The position numbers were made by a program, and so were the translations under genes. The notes under the pieces are model-generated. The model was not told where the DNA came from, did no database searches, and worked only from the letters and a program-made list of their open reading frames with translations. DNA of 64,000 nt from Umbilicaria muhlenbergii (taxonomy: Eukaryota > Ascomycota > Lecanoromycetes > Umbilicariales > Umbilicariaceae): contig KK106983.1 of assembly GCA_000611775.1 (NCBI GenBank), positions 2,538,808-2,602,807 on the forward strand, given 5' to 3'. Below are positions 1-11,999 of this stretch, piece by piece. Positions within the stretch are counted from its first letter, which is position 1. Each line of letters begins with the position of its first letter.

Positions 1-2160
1 AAATGTTCATGAAGGACTTCATGAATATAAGACTGAAAACTCATGAAAGCATTAATAAGCTCAAAAGACATAATCAAGTATTCATACAGCCTGTACCTAG
101 TATGAAAGGCTGTCTTTCACTCATCACCCTCATGTATGCAGATGTGATAATAAGTGTTTTTAACATCAATCTTCATAAAGATCTGAGCGCCACAGACATG
201 ATTCATGATCTCATTAATCAATGATAGAGGGTACTGATTCTTTTAAGTAATAACATTTAACCTCTGATAATTCATGCAGAGCTGCAAGCCTTCATCATTT
301 TTAAGTGCAAAAAGCACTGACACTCCTGTGAAAGATCATGACAGCTGAATAAACTCATTCATGAAGTTGATATTCAAATACTCCTGTAGTACAGTCAACT
401 CCTTCATGAAAAAATTGTACATAAGGTTAAAAGATGATGTTGTCCTCTTCAGCAGATTAATTGAGTGATCTCCTTTGTGATGAGGAGACAGAGTTTTTGC
501 TTGAGTTTCTGAAAAGATCTTCATGAGGCTCTTGTAGGCTTCAGGAATCAGATTCATGAAGCTTTTTAATTCATCAAGATTTATCACCTGTAATCTCTGC
601 ATCATGTAGTTCATCTTAAGGTCTCTGAGTTTTCTCATGAGGCCTTTTATGATGATTTCTTTCAGTAATGAAGTTGTTAAAGAGTCTCCTGCATCTGACC
701 TTCACTGTACTGTAAGATTGATGAAGTCAACCTTCAGATTATTTCATCATAATCATGATAATTTTAAGATTACTAGCATCTTTAAGTCAGCAGAGGTAAA
801 AGGTTCACAAGTTTATTTTCAGACTCTGAAAGAGTCCTGAATCTCTATCACTTCATGATAAACAAAATAAGTCCGCAAGGTATCTTCTTCAACATGATGA
901 AGCAGTAACATCTTAAAGACTGAAGATAAGCCCTTCACAATATCCTTATGAAGGAGATTGAGGTCATTAACACTGTCAAGGACAGCTGAAAGTGATCTTT
1001 TTACAAGATGTACTGTGAGTCATAATCATGTCTTCATCTTAAAGAACGCACTCTTCTCTGATCTTGACTTCATGATGATCTTCACAGTAGCCTCAGAGGC
1101 TGCTGTAACATGATTACTGTTGTTAACTGAACTGGTTGACAGAGTCCTGCTCACAGTGTTGTTTGACTTCTTCTTAAGACAGTTCAGTTCTTTATGTCTG
1201 TGCTTGTCACAGTAGTTGCAGTCTCCGTCAAAGAACACTCCTCATGAGGGTTTCAGATTGTGTGATGTAGTGATGATGAATATTGTAGGTTTGTGATCCT
1301 TTCACTTCACAGTGTTCACAGAAGTGCTTTCACTGAAGTCACTATTCATGATTATTACTCATGAGTGAGTTTCAGTCCTGATGCTGGGATGAAGTTTCTT
1401 CATGAGTGTAATCAAATCTTTATGAGAGTTTGAAAACACAGGGTGTTCATGAATCTTCTGCTTCATGACATGATTCAGGCTCTTGAAGAAGATCATTAAC
1501 TGAATTTAATGATAATCCTTCACTTCATTTTTTATTTAAATCAGAAGTTCATCTGACCTGTGAAGGTACTCATCATCAGATTCACTGCTTAACTTGTGAC
1601 AATTCATTTAATTCATTCATGTGTTATACACCTGATTATCACAGTCTTTTAAAAGAGACTTTAAAAAGTTCTTCTGACTTTTTCAGGTATCTTTCAAGCT
1701 CTTTTCTTCATGATGTGTGACTCATCACTTGACAATTTTGTAGTTCAGATATCAATCTGACTCTTCAAGGTGAAGCTCCACGGGAAGGTGCTTAATTTGA
1801 TGTACATACTGCTGAAAATGAGAGTAGTCCTTCATATGATAGAGGTCTTCATCTTTGACTCACTTTTCATAGCAGGCGTGTTTCAGAGTTGAAGATAAAT
1901 CTGATGTAAATCATCTGTGAGTCTTAAGCTCAGCCTGTCTAGTATGTTCCTTCTCACTCACAAGTTGAATCTTCACAAGTTGAATTTTGGTATTCATCAC
2001 AATGAACTCCTCAGAGAATGTAGGAGTGGCGTGTCATGACTGAGAGTTAAAAATGATAAAATCATTATTAACTGTTGCTTGTGAAGTTCCTGAAGTGATT
2101 TGTGAAACTGTTGCAGAGGCTGATTGAGGAGCTCATGAGCTTTCAGTCATTCTTGTCAGA
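1..2160 (-). mobile_element. Gypsy relic A (gag to RT, runs off left edge)
   Basis: A broken Ty3/Gypsy element read on the minus strand. In coding order it shows gag (about 2150-1240), a CCHC zinc knuckle (about 1220-1165, pattern C-x2-C-x4-H-x4-C), a protease-like interval (about 1000-700) and the start of reverse transcriptase (638 down to the window edge). The 638-336 stretch has the family-typical linker before RT, with segments such as LIPEAYKSLMKIFSE and LTVLQEYL. RNase H and integrase would lie beyond the left edge. It carries many transition-type breaks and is a fossil. The family assignment rests on order and motifs. No LTR pair can be seen, so age cannot be estimated. Confidence 0.8.
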
Positions 2161-2640
2161 CAGCATCCTTACAATGAATTGAAGCAATAAAACTGTAAGT
2201 GTACTATCATGAGGTAATATCTTAACTAAGGAATTATGAAGCTATGTGACAATAGTGACTTAAACTTATAGTTGATGGTTCACAATAGTATGATATTGCT
2301 AGTAGGTAGAGAATTATTGTTAAGAAAAAAAGTGAGACATGCTTTAACCTCATAATATATTCCTTCTGAAGCTAGCCTGCCTGAGGAAGGTCTCATGAAG
2401 CAGTCATCTCAGTGAAACTGCCTTCATGAGGTGTTCATTGCTGAATCACACCTTCATGAGGTGTCACTAATGATGTCAACTCCTTTAATCACTTTTATGA
2501 AGTGTCAGAAGTGATGTTTATTGACTGAGCTTCCTCATGAGGTTGATTCACTAGTGAAAGTTACCTTTGCAAGGCTGTGTTGTTATTAAACATAATCTTT
2601 CTTATTTTGAACTAGCACCTGGTGAGTTCTGTACATCAGA
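2161..2640. other. Unassigned spacer, possible LTR of relic A
   Basis: No gene is visible. This stretch sits where the 5' LTR of minus-strand relic A would lie. It holds two exact copies of ccttcatgaggtgt (2421-2434 and 2451-2464) and a related copy near 2533. Repeats of this kind occur in the other LTRs of the window, but I could not find a TG...CA boundary or a partner LTR, so the LTR reading is only inferred. Confidence 0.3.
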
Positions 2641-4760
2641 TGCTCACAAATAAGCATGCATAATTTCTCTTGTACTGACTTATAATTCTGACTTCTCAAG
2701 TGAAAAAACTGTTGTATTATTTTAGTGACAGTTGAGGTACTGACAGTCTTCAGTAATTCACAATTAAGCTGTTTTAATAAATCATCAGCAGAGTTCTTTT
2801 TGTCTTCTTGATATGTGACTTTGAAGTTGTATTCAGTAAGCTTTTCAGCTCATTTAAGCTACCTTCATGTGAGGTTTGAAGTAGTCATGAATCAAATGAG
2901 GTTTGCATGATTAATCAGTATGACAATTTGATGTTTAGCACCTCAATAGTAGTATTATTAATGATGCATGACTTTTATAATAACAAAGAGCTCTTGCTTA
3001 TCTGTATCATATCAAGTCTCAGTATTTAGCAGCTTTTTACTGTAGTATGTGATTAATAATTAATGCAATTGATCATTGACCTCAAAGTATTGCATTAATA
3101 TTTTATTAATTGTGAATTCAGAGGTGTTCATTTCAACCTTCATGAGTTTATTTTCATTGAAGTAATGTAATAATAAAGTACTCATAAAGGTCTTCTTTAA
3201 AGCATTAAACACTTTTAAGGCAGCTTCTGAAAGTAAAAAAGAAATAAATATGATGTTTTCTTGTTGTAACTTTCTCTTAATTTATAAACTACATGTTGAA
3301 TAATTTGTATTAAATCTTTATAATGAGGTTGAGCTGCTCTGCTTTTCTTTAATATCTTAATGAGGAGCAGTTTATTGAGAAGAAAAAAAGTTAATATAAT
3401 TTTAATCTTTTTTTTATTTCTTCTTGTTTTCAGAAGATTTAACAGTGATGCTGTAATTCATGAATAATCTCTTATAAATCTTCAAAAGAAGTTAATAAAG
3501 CTTAAAAAAATCTGTAATTCATAAATGTTTTTCAGGAGCAGTCATTCTTTGATAATTTAAAATTTTTTTAAATTCATGTATATACTTTTTGTGTTGATTT
3601 TAAATCCTAGAAAGTTCACTTCTGTTGCATTAAATGAGCACTTACTGATCTTAAGATAAAGATTATGACATCATAATGCAATTAATACTTATCATACATG
3701 CTCTCTGTGCTTAAACTCATCTTTGCTAAAGATCAGGATATCATTTAAGTAAATCATGCATGTGATGTTTAAAAACTCATCAAGTGCTTTATCAATAAAG
3801 ACTTGAAATGTAGCAGGAGCATTTGTGAGACTGAAAAACATAATAAGATATTTAAATAACTTGAATCATGTTTAAAATGCTGTCTTTCACTCATCTTTAC
3901 TTTTAATTCATATTTGATTATATATATTCTTGCAGTTCAGCTTTATGAACTTTTTGACTTCTTGAAGATGATTTAATATGTTTAATATAAATGATAATGA
4001 GTAGTGATTTTTAATAATGATATCATTCAAGTATTTATAATTAATGATTAGTCATAGGCTGTCATCTGATTTCAGTATAAATATAACAGGTGAAGCTGCA
4101 GGTGATATTAATTTACAAATTATATTTATCTTTATAATATCATCTAAATATACCTTCAGTACATTGAGTTCAGCTGAGGACATCAAGTATAACTTTTTAA
4201 ATAAAAGTTGCTGCTTTGATTTCAAGTTAATGACATGATCATGTGAATCTTTCTCAGGCAGAGATTACTTTTCAATCACTTAAAATATGTCTGTGAAATC
4301 ATGATATTCAGGAAGTAAATTATCATAAATATTATTATACTCTTTGTCATATTATAATGAGTTTATTTGCAGAGTATATTTTTTCATATTAATCATTAAA
4401 TCTGATGATTCTATGAAGTGATCCGTGATGAAAAGATTATTCATATGTAGAACACTCTTCAGTGCTTTTTTTTCATTAACAGTAAATACTCAGTGTACTG
4501 TGATATGCTTCACCTTTTTTTATAAAAATATTCTCATGTCATATTTATGATTCAAGTTTGCATTGATTAAAAAGAGTAACCTGAGGATGAAAGATGCTGA
4601 TGCATTATTTAAAGTGACAAAAAAGTAATTATTATAACAGTAAGATTAACTGTTGATGTTATACATCATAATAATTAATATAATGAATTTCAGCAAGTCA
4701 ATCACATTGCCTCATGTGTTAACTTAAGCTTTATAGGGTTCAGTTTGTAAAGACAGTTTA
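2641..4760 (-). mobile_element. Gypsy relic B (RT and RNase H)
   Basis: A broken minus-strand Ty3/Gypsy fragment. The N-terminal RT region lies near 4320-4000, with short recognisable pieces such as AELNVLK. The RT core lies near 3870-3690: NAPATFQVF is followed by a YxDD-type motif region ending in DILIFSKDEFKH. An RNase H-like region follows to about 2830. No integrase follows before relic A begins, so the element is truncated downstream. It belongs to the same broad chromoviral group as the other elements but is not obviously one of the numbered families. It has many breaks, and its age is unknown. Confidence 0.7.
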
Positions 4761-5214
4761 TTGACAACATATCATATGATAATATTACTTTAATTGTCAT
4801 TATTAATAATATATGAGTATCTTTTCTTCAGATCATCTCTTATTGTATAAAAGTTTATCTTTAACTGTGTCAAGGTCATCATATATAGTAGTATGACAGT
4901 ATGACAGTATGACAGTATGACAGTATGACAGTATGACAGTATGACATTATAACTCATTTATATAATGACTCAGTGAGTAGCATCTTAACATTAAGTGAAA
5001 ACTCTTCACAAGAAGATTCAGAAACCTGCTTTCTTAATGATCAGTTTTTATCACTTAATAGAAGACATATAATCATTGCATTAACTTTATCATGATTATA
5101 TTGTCTACAACACCTCATTCAATACTTATATGACAACTGTTGTACATTTAACTTTTTACATACTGATCACTTAGTACCTTCAGGTAAACGGTCATGTCAA
5201 AAGTAAATAAAATG
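4761..5214. other. AT-rich decayed DNA upstream of relic B
   Basis: No gene can be recognised. The stretch probably held the gag/protease part of relic B on the minus strand but is too decayed to assign. It contains the 8-bp tandem repeat annotated separately. Confidence 0.3.
4891..4946. repeat. 8-bp tandem repeat, (gtatgaca)x7
   Basis: Seven perfect tandem copies of gtatgaca (56 bp). The perfect periodicity contrasts with the surrounding decayed sequence, so the expansion is probably younger than the element around it. Confidence 0.97.
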
Positions 5215-5470
5215 TGATGACATCAACACTTTAATCTCATCAGATCAGTAAAACAGTAAATAATTCAATTGAAGCAAGTTCTTTAATTACTAAGTTTATA
5301 TTATTAACTGTTAACACTCCTGCTTCTGACATCATCAATGACAACAATGAACATATTAATGCAAACAACTTTAATGACTTCATTAATAATCTTGAGGCAG
5401 TCACTGCTCACAATCAGGAAGTCATTGTAACAGATGATGTCATAATAACTGAAGTAATACTGTCATGATA
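5215..5470 (+). pseudogene. Plus-strand coding-like remnant, unassigned
   Basis: A plus-strand frame here has a protein-like composition rich in Asn, Asp, Thr and Val, with pieces such as NDFINNLEAVTAHNQEVIV. It is nearly open for about 80 codons, in a region where the recognisable elements run on the minus strand. It resembles the polar N-terminal part of a fungal Gypsy gag only in general character, and I do not recognise it. It could be a gag end from another decayed element or a chance frame. It is broken in any case. Confidence 0.3.
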
Positions 5471-6240
5471 CAAACTGAAGGTCATGTATGAGACTAAGTA
5501 TAAATTATATAATTAATAAATTGACTTTTAATATATGAGTTGAGTATAAACTCTTAATTATGAATCTACCTGTGCTTATATAAACTCTAGGAGACTCATG
5601 TGATTGAGGTAATCATAATGAATAAATCCTTAATCACTTTGAACAGTTTAATCACTCTGATTGAAGTGATTGAGGTATTTGAGTCCTCACTCACCTCAAT
5701 TACTTCAACTGATACCAGCTATTCACCTTGTGTATGTACTTTCAAGTATTGATTTAATTAAGTCATAACATTAACTTCTTCTTCAAGGTTTTCATTCTTG
5801 AAAACTCAAGCCCCTCATGTCTTTCTTCAGTATTAAAAAGATTTTATAATTCTCAGTTTATTACTCCTGTCTGACTGATTATATCATTAGTTTTAAAAGT
5901 CTCATTATGTGATCTTGTTGTCATTGTGCTACTGAGGATTATGAGTGCTTTACATCTTTAAAGTCTGACTGCTGCAATTTTTATATTTAATCAGATGTTT
6001 CTTGTGACCTTGTAATTTCTTCAGTTGAATTAAATCATGTCAGAGAAGAGCTTCTTTATTTATAAAAGAAAAGAGCAGATGTTTCTGCTAAGAAATGAAA
6101 GTTAAAAATGAAGAAAGAAAAACTTCATAAGTAGATTTCTCTTCTTAAGAAGCAGCAGATAAATCTGATTTATATTAAGTTTTAAAACATTGAAGAACTG
6201 AAACAGGAGGAGTATATTTATAATAAAATTAATAATTCTC
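5471..6240. other. AT-rich spacer between relics B and C
   Basis: No gene can be recognised. By position it would hold the 3' UTR and LTR of relic C (minus strand). Short direct repeats around tcactttgaa/tcactctgat and gtgattgaggta occur near 5600-5700, but no LTR boundary can be defined. Confidence 0.3.
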
Positions 6241-8174
6241 TTTCTGACCTCTTTGATTCTTTTGTCATTTTGAATAAATGATTAATGACGGGTTCCTCTG
6301 CTGAAACTGATATAACTTCATTGAATAATGAGTAAGATTTTTTTTAATTTTTAAGTGTATTTCCTGCTGTGTCATATCCTTTTCATTTGATTAAATAATG
6401 AAGTTTATCATTAATCTTTTACTGATTTAAAATTTCTTCTACCTTGAACTCAGCGTCTTGACTTTCAAGATTAATCTTGAGTAAATTATCTTATAATAAT
6501 GTTTCTGAATCTGCTAATTGAAGTAAAAACACATGAAATACTGAATGTATTTATATAACTGATGAAAGTTTAAATTCATAATTGATACTTTTTTTCTTCT
6601 TTGTAATATGAAAAGGTCTCAACTTCTTGTGATTTAATTTATTGTTCAGTCACTTTGTCTTAATGTTATGATATAAAAGATATACTTTACTCTTTTCTTT
6701 AAAAGTAAGTCCTTTATCTCTTTTCTTATTATGATATACTGTTGATTTTTTTAAAGTAAATTTTATATTCCTTTGAAGTTCTTGATGAAGATTTTTTAAA
6801 TGATTTACTCATATTTTTACTTTTTATGTTATCATTATCAGTCTTCTTACTTCATTCATGACTGAGTTAAACTCATAATTAATATAAAATGATAATACTT
6901 CTGTGAATTCTGTTGTTGTTGTGTTATAGATAAGCTGAGCTATTAGTAAAAGTTTTACTCAATTTATTTGCTGATGATTAATATAACATTATAAGTATTA
7001 TTTTAATATTTGATTTAAGCATTCTATCTGCCTGTCAGTCTGTGAGTGATACATGATAGACAGCTTGTGATGAATCTTTAATTAATTCACTAATGATTTT
7101 TAAAACTTGAAGGTGAAGAGTTTTATCTTTGTTCAAGATTATTTCTTTCAGCAGCTCATGATTAATTATTATAATTCTTAAAAATGTGTATGTGAGTTTT
7201 TCTGCTGATGATGACTCTTTATATGATAAGAAGTATTCATACTTCATGAATTAATCTGTTATGACAAGTATTGCATTATATAATACTTTCATCAAGGGTT
7301 CCTTTGACTTTGATAACTTTATCATAAAGTTCAATGTGATGCTTGATTATGATTATGTTGATGTTGATGATGATTTTAATAACTCATATGATTTGTGATG
7401 TTCTGCTTTATTCTTTTAGTAGGTGTCACATTTCTGAAGAGTTTTTTTAACTTTTTTCCTCATTCATGAGAAATAATATATTCATGTGAATCATTTTATT
7501 ATCTTGTCAACTCCTTAATATTCATTCATTTTATTGAAATGACATTCTTCTATCAGTGCTTCTCATAAGTTGACTGAGATATAAATTAAGTTTTAAAAAA
7601 GTAAAAGATCTTCTTGCTCTTTAAAACTTTCATGATTATTAATATTTTAAAGAACTTACTGTGTTAATTTGTCATTCTTTAATGTTTTTTGAATTTGTTT
7701 TTTAAAAATGTTATCTTTAATTTTTATTATAAAGTTAATTTTTTAATTGTAAATTATACTCTCCTGCTCATTCTTCTGAAAAATAACTTAATTTATGATT
7801 AATTTCTTCTGCAGGTAATCAGCTCATTTATTAAAAATATTCATTTTAACATTCTTTGATCTCTTTTGATAATGAAATTTAAAATTATACTGTGACAATT
7901 CTTCTGATCAATGAACTTGTCTTCAATTTAAAACTTTCATTGTTATAAAGTATAATAGATTCTTATAATCTGAATATACTTAAACCTTATGCTTTGATCC
8001 TTTATTTTTTTTATTTCTTCATTAAGTGTATGCAGTCTAAGACTATGACACTGTGTAGTTTACATATGTGAGGTATTTATTACCTCAAGTCAGCTTGTTT
8101 TGTCAATTTCTTTTGTGACTGTTATTGATATCAGAATTGTACATTTTTAAATATTTCTTTTAATATCTTCTCAC
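6241..8174 (-). mobile_element. Gypsy relic C (integrase and chromodomain)
   Basis: The broken 3' half of a chromodomain Ty3/Gypsy element on the minus strand. An integrase catalytic-core segment is readable at 7247-7035, with the family-typical order SSAEKLTYTFLR then HELLKEIILNKD. A chromodomain lies near 6450-6260, with VEEILN and an IKWKGYD-like core. The upstream 8170-7300 stretch is compatible with the RNase H end and the H2C2 part of integrase but is too decayed to define. It abuts the LINE1 3' end. It has many transition-type breaks, and no LTR pair is visible. Confidence 0.72.
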
Positions 8175-8290
8175 TCTACTTCCTGATTTCCGTCCTCAAC
8201 CCCCCCTAAAAGCTACTTCCATGTAGTTATTTTTGTGTGTTTTAAAAATACTAAAGTATTTTTAATCCCTTCCTTTGTACAAAGTAATGA

Positions 8291-8524
8291 TTATAATATT
8301 AATTGTGTGAATTTTGCTTTTTGCATTTCCTGTTTCAGCTCCTGCTGCTCTTGTTTATACTGCCTGCAATTTAATAATAAATACTCTGATGACTGTTTTA
8401 CCTTACACTGAAAACATTGATTGTTTTCATATGTAGGTAATTTGCAAAGATATGATTTAAAATAGCTGTGTTTTAGTTTTAATTGTGTAAATATTGTAAA
8501 GGTTAACCTTTCACATTTGTACAA
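8291..8524 (-). pseudogene. LINE1 ORF2 C-terminal zinc finger
   Basis: The end of ORF2. A 77-codon open stretch contains CFQCKVKQSSEYLLLNC. In relatives this region is C-x2-C followed by a His and a final Cys (as in xxEHLLLxC). Here the His position is Tyr, which CAC/CAT to TAC/TAT (C-to-T) would produce. The two flanking cysteine pairs and the ensuing Gln/Glu-rich tail remain. The finger is thought to help ORF2p bind its RNA. Confidence 0.75.
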
Positions 8525-8689
8525 TTCTTTTGCCTTTATAACTAGATCAGGCCTTGTAGCATATGTTTTGTATTATTGATCTTGATTTGCATTTTGTCAT
8601 TTTATTAATCATTCATCTTTGGCAATTTCCTTAATATCTTTTTTGATATAAGATAAAGAAGTATGCCTTGAGTTTGCATTAATAACTGC

Positions 8690-9140
8690 ATTTTCTGAGT
8701 TTAAAGCTCCTTGTTTGACTGCTTTGTCTGCTAATTCATTCCCTGGTATTTGACTGTGGTTAGGAATTCAGTGTATATGAATTAACTTTTGACTTTGCCA
8801 TAATTCCTGCAGATTTAACTGAATTTGTTGTAAAACTTCTGTATTTGCAGATTTTTGCAATTTTTATATTGCTGTTTGATTATCTGTAAATATTCAGATG
8901 TTTTTCCTCAAAAACTGTCTTTGTATTGCTTGTTTTGTAGCCTGCATTATAGCATAAAGCTCTGCATTTAATACTTCAGTGTACTGACCTAAAAAGTAAC
9001 TTTTTGTACTTGTATAATTATCTTTTATACAGTAAATTCCAGCTCCTACATGATCTTTTGTACTTTGTGTTGTCTTTACGCTGATTTTTGACTCATCAGT
9101 GTAAAAGACTGATGTTTTGCATGCAATCAATTGCTTTACT
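8690..9140 (-). pseudogene. LINE1 ORF2 RNase H domain
   Basis: A type I RNase H domain near the C-terminus of ORF2, a hallmark of Tad1-clade and related LINEs, where it removes RNA from the cDNA hybrid. Four acidic active-site residues are recognisable in order: Asp in FYTDES, Glu in NAELYAI, Asp in FTDNQTAI (near 8885) and Asp in NELADKAV (near 8730). The NHSQIPGNELADK segment near 8770-8720 matches the C-terminal His-containing loop. Element M-A inserted just upstream in coding order (9158-9965), between the RT thumb and this domain. Confidence 0.85.
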
Positions 9141-9157
9141 TAAGCAAAGTGTTTTTT

Positions 9158-9965
9158 GACATCAGCAATTTAGCAAGTTAGCTCTGAGTTAGTTTTTAGC
9201 ACTTTGAGCGCTCTGAGCTTCTGATCTCATGTTTCAGCTAACAGCCGCTCTTAGCACCCTTTGAGCGCTTTGAGCTCAACCTTAAATCTTGAGCGGAACA
9301 TCAAAATTTTGTGATAAAAAAACAGTTATTAAAACAATTGTTTAAACAAGTACACACACAGTGTTATAATAACAGTAAAACTTATAATAAGTAAACTTTT
9401 GCTAAAATTCACTTTTCTGCAATAAAAAATCATGATTTGTTGAGTCTGAAAGCACTATATAAGTGTTGAGTTCTGAATATTTAAAGAACTTCAAGATTTT
9501 CATCACTTAAAAATTTACACACTCTAATAACTTTTGCACCTCAACAGATATAAAGAAACTTTCAATGCATAAGTTATAAAGAACAGTATTCTCTATTAAT
9601 GTAAAACTAAAAGTTTCTTCATAACTGCTGTTGTTGATAAGTTATATTTAATTCAAGTTTTCAATAGCGAAAAATCTTTCAAAAAAAGTCACATACTTTG
9701 AATAACTATTGCGCTTTTATACTTATAATATAACTTTCAGTTTATAAGTTGTAGAAAATAAGCTGTTTAAGAGTTTTCTTATACAAAGTTTCTTTTTATG
9801 TGTTGTTGTTATTGAGTTATTCAAAAAGTCATTAAAAGTCGGTTTATTAATGTTGTGATTTTCATCACTGAAAGTTATATCATAAGTATAAAAACGCAAT
9901 AATTATTCAAAGTATGTGACTTTTTTTGAAAGATTTTTCGCTATTAAAAACTTGAATTAAATATT
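9158..9965. mobile_element. Foldback/MITE-like element M-A, inside LINE1
   Basis: A non-coding insertion of about 805 bp, defined by comparison with uninterrupted LINE2 near 17755-17775. Its left end is gacatcagcaatttagc, the same as element M-D at 52889. Its right half is a large foldback: 9645-9740 is inverted at 9868-9963, with arms of about 96 bp and a loop of about 127 bp. It lacks the catccgcaactt right end of the other copies. It keeps CpGs in gagcgc motifs and is about 97% identical to M-D over the shared 480 bp. No transposase is encoded, so it is non-autonomous. The superfamily is not assigned. Confidence 0.82.
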
Positions 9966-10559
9966 GATTTCTTTTGTTTCTGCTGAAACTTGAATATTTG
10001 CAATCTGTGTATTACTTTATAGTCATGGTTTTTGAGTTATAATAGGTTTTTCCACTTGTCTTGATGGTATTAATGTAGATATACTGTTTAGTATTTTAAT
10101 TAATTGTGTAGAGTGTTTTTTCCCTGGTGTATTTTGATTTCAGTTTAGAAATTTAAAGTTTATAAATATGTCTTGACTTATTTGTGACTCTGACAGGTAT
10201 GAAGTGAGTATTCTTTGTCTGATACAATGATTTTCTGATAAGATTATAATTCTTAATGCATATTTCCTGCATTTTTTGTCTAATCTGACTTGTACCAGCT
10301 GAATATTTGCTTCAATTTTCATTGCAGCCCTCAGGGAAGTTCTAAAAGCTTTTAAGATCTTGCATAATGCTGAGTTTTGCAATTTTTCTAATTGCTTTAA
10401 GTAGTCTTTTTGGTTTTTCCACCAAATTTCTGACCTGTAGTCACTAATTGATGTAATGCATGCTTGATAAAGTTGTTTTGCATTTTTAGCTGAAAGACCT
10501 CATTCTGAGTTTGTTAATCTATTGATTAAGTGCATTACTCTGATTGCTGCAGAGACTTT

Positions 10560-11720
10560 TTGTTGAACATGTGTTTTGAAGTTCAGTTTTCTGTCTAGTC
10601 AAACTCTTAACCACTTGACTTCTTTGACTGATTTTATCATCATGTCATTTGGTAGTGTAATACTGTTTTCCGCAGGTTTTCTTGACTTTTCAAAGTGAAT
10701 TAATTCAGATTTATTATTATTAAACTGTACTGTGTTTGTTTCTGCTCATAAGAAGGCTGTTTCAGCTGCAGATTATAATTTTAAACAATTTTCTGCAGCT
10801 GATTTTTTAGTAATATATAGTGTCACATTATTTATATAGCTGGGTTTTTCCATATCTGTGAATTTGGCCTTGATTTTTGGGAATAAATGCCTTATATATA
10901 TCAAAAACAGTATTGAGGATATTGATGATTCTTGTGAAATTCCTGTTTTGATATTTTGCATTTCTTGTCTTTCATCATCAAAGGCTAGTCCTAATTTTCT
11001 ATTTTCTAAAAAGGATTTTGTTCATGATTGTATTTGTACTGATAACTTCAATTTCTTCATAATTGAGAGTAATTGCAGTAGTGATACATGATCAAAAGCT
11101 CCCTTGACGTCTAGTAGCAAACATGATAAAACACAGCATTTCCTTTGATCATGTGTTAAGGTTAATACTGCATTAATTACTGATCTTTGTTTTCTTTCTT
11201 CAGTTTAATATTGATTTAGTAAGTCTGTGACTTGACTTAAATATGATAATCTAGTTGTTATGATTTTCTCTGCCACTTTGTCTAAACAGTTTAATAATGT
11301 AATTATTTTGTAAGCTTTTGATTTTGAATAATCTGACTTTCTCAGCTTTTTTAGAATAACACCCGTGCCTTGATGTCAACATTCCAGGTGAAAGCCTGCT
11401 TGAATTAATTATTTATAGATTGTAAACATCAATTCTGATATTGCCTGATATGCTTTTTGAATAATAACAAAGGAAATATCATCTGATTCAGGTGCTTTCT
11501 TTGCAGAGGATGTAAATATAACTTGTTTGACTTCATTTTCTGTTAAATCTGATCAATTTACATGTATTGTGTCTTGATTATTCTTAATTTCAGCTGTAAA
11601 AGGTTCTGAATACATTGCTGTAATGAATGCTTGACATTTGTCTTGAAAATCCTGACATAATCTACCATTTTGATCTTGTATTGGTGGTATTTTCTTCATA
11701 AGTCGTGGCTTTGTGTATTT
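10560..11720 (-). pseudogene. LINE1 ORF2 reverse transcriptase domain
   Basis: The RT domain of the LINE. The first catalytic block LLDVKGAFDHVSL is readable near 11118-11071. The GISQESSISSILFLIYI block (normally GIPQGSPISPILF) lies near 10950-10895. The catalytic YIDDV motif near 10840-10813 reads YINNV, both aspartates having become asparagine. GAT to AAT is a G-to-A transition, as are the changes behind G-to-E, so the inactivation fits the mutational pattern of the window. The thumb/connection region continues toward 9970. The YxDD region is the part missing from LINE2. Confidence 0.87.
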
Positions 11721-11999
11721 ATATGCTTGAAATACATTTTTTTCACTTGCTTCTGTAAGAAATGTTATTCAGGATTTTTGTTTTGCATTTTTAATAACTT
11801 GAAAGTACTCAGCTCTGCTTGCTGTGAATTTAATTCACTGTCTTTCAGATTAATCATGCTTGTTGTAATGTCTTCTTGTTGTTGACATTTCTTTTCTAAG
11901 CCTGATGAGGTTTTCTGTTCATTATACTTTAAATTTGTTGCATGATTTACATCTAGAAATATTGTCTTCTGCAGTTTATGCAATTAAGTCTCTTAAGTT

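Noticed and set aside
2161-2640. A firm 5' LTR call for relic A
   Set aside because: Only short direct repeats are present. No end motif, target duplication or partner LTR could be identified.
4891-4946. A CRISPR-like or regulatory array at the gtatgaca repeat
   Set aside because: The units are contiguous with no spacers. It is a simple tandem microsatellite.
11670-11885. A Cys/Phe-rich plus-strand frame that resembles a small membrane protein
   Set aside because: It is the antisense of LINE1 ORF2 between the endonuclease and RT domains. The hydrophobic look comes from reading Lys/Asn/Glu-rich DNA on the other strand.
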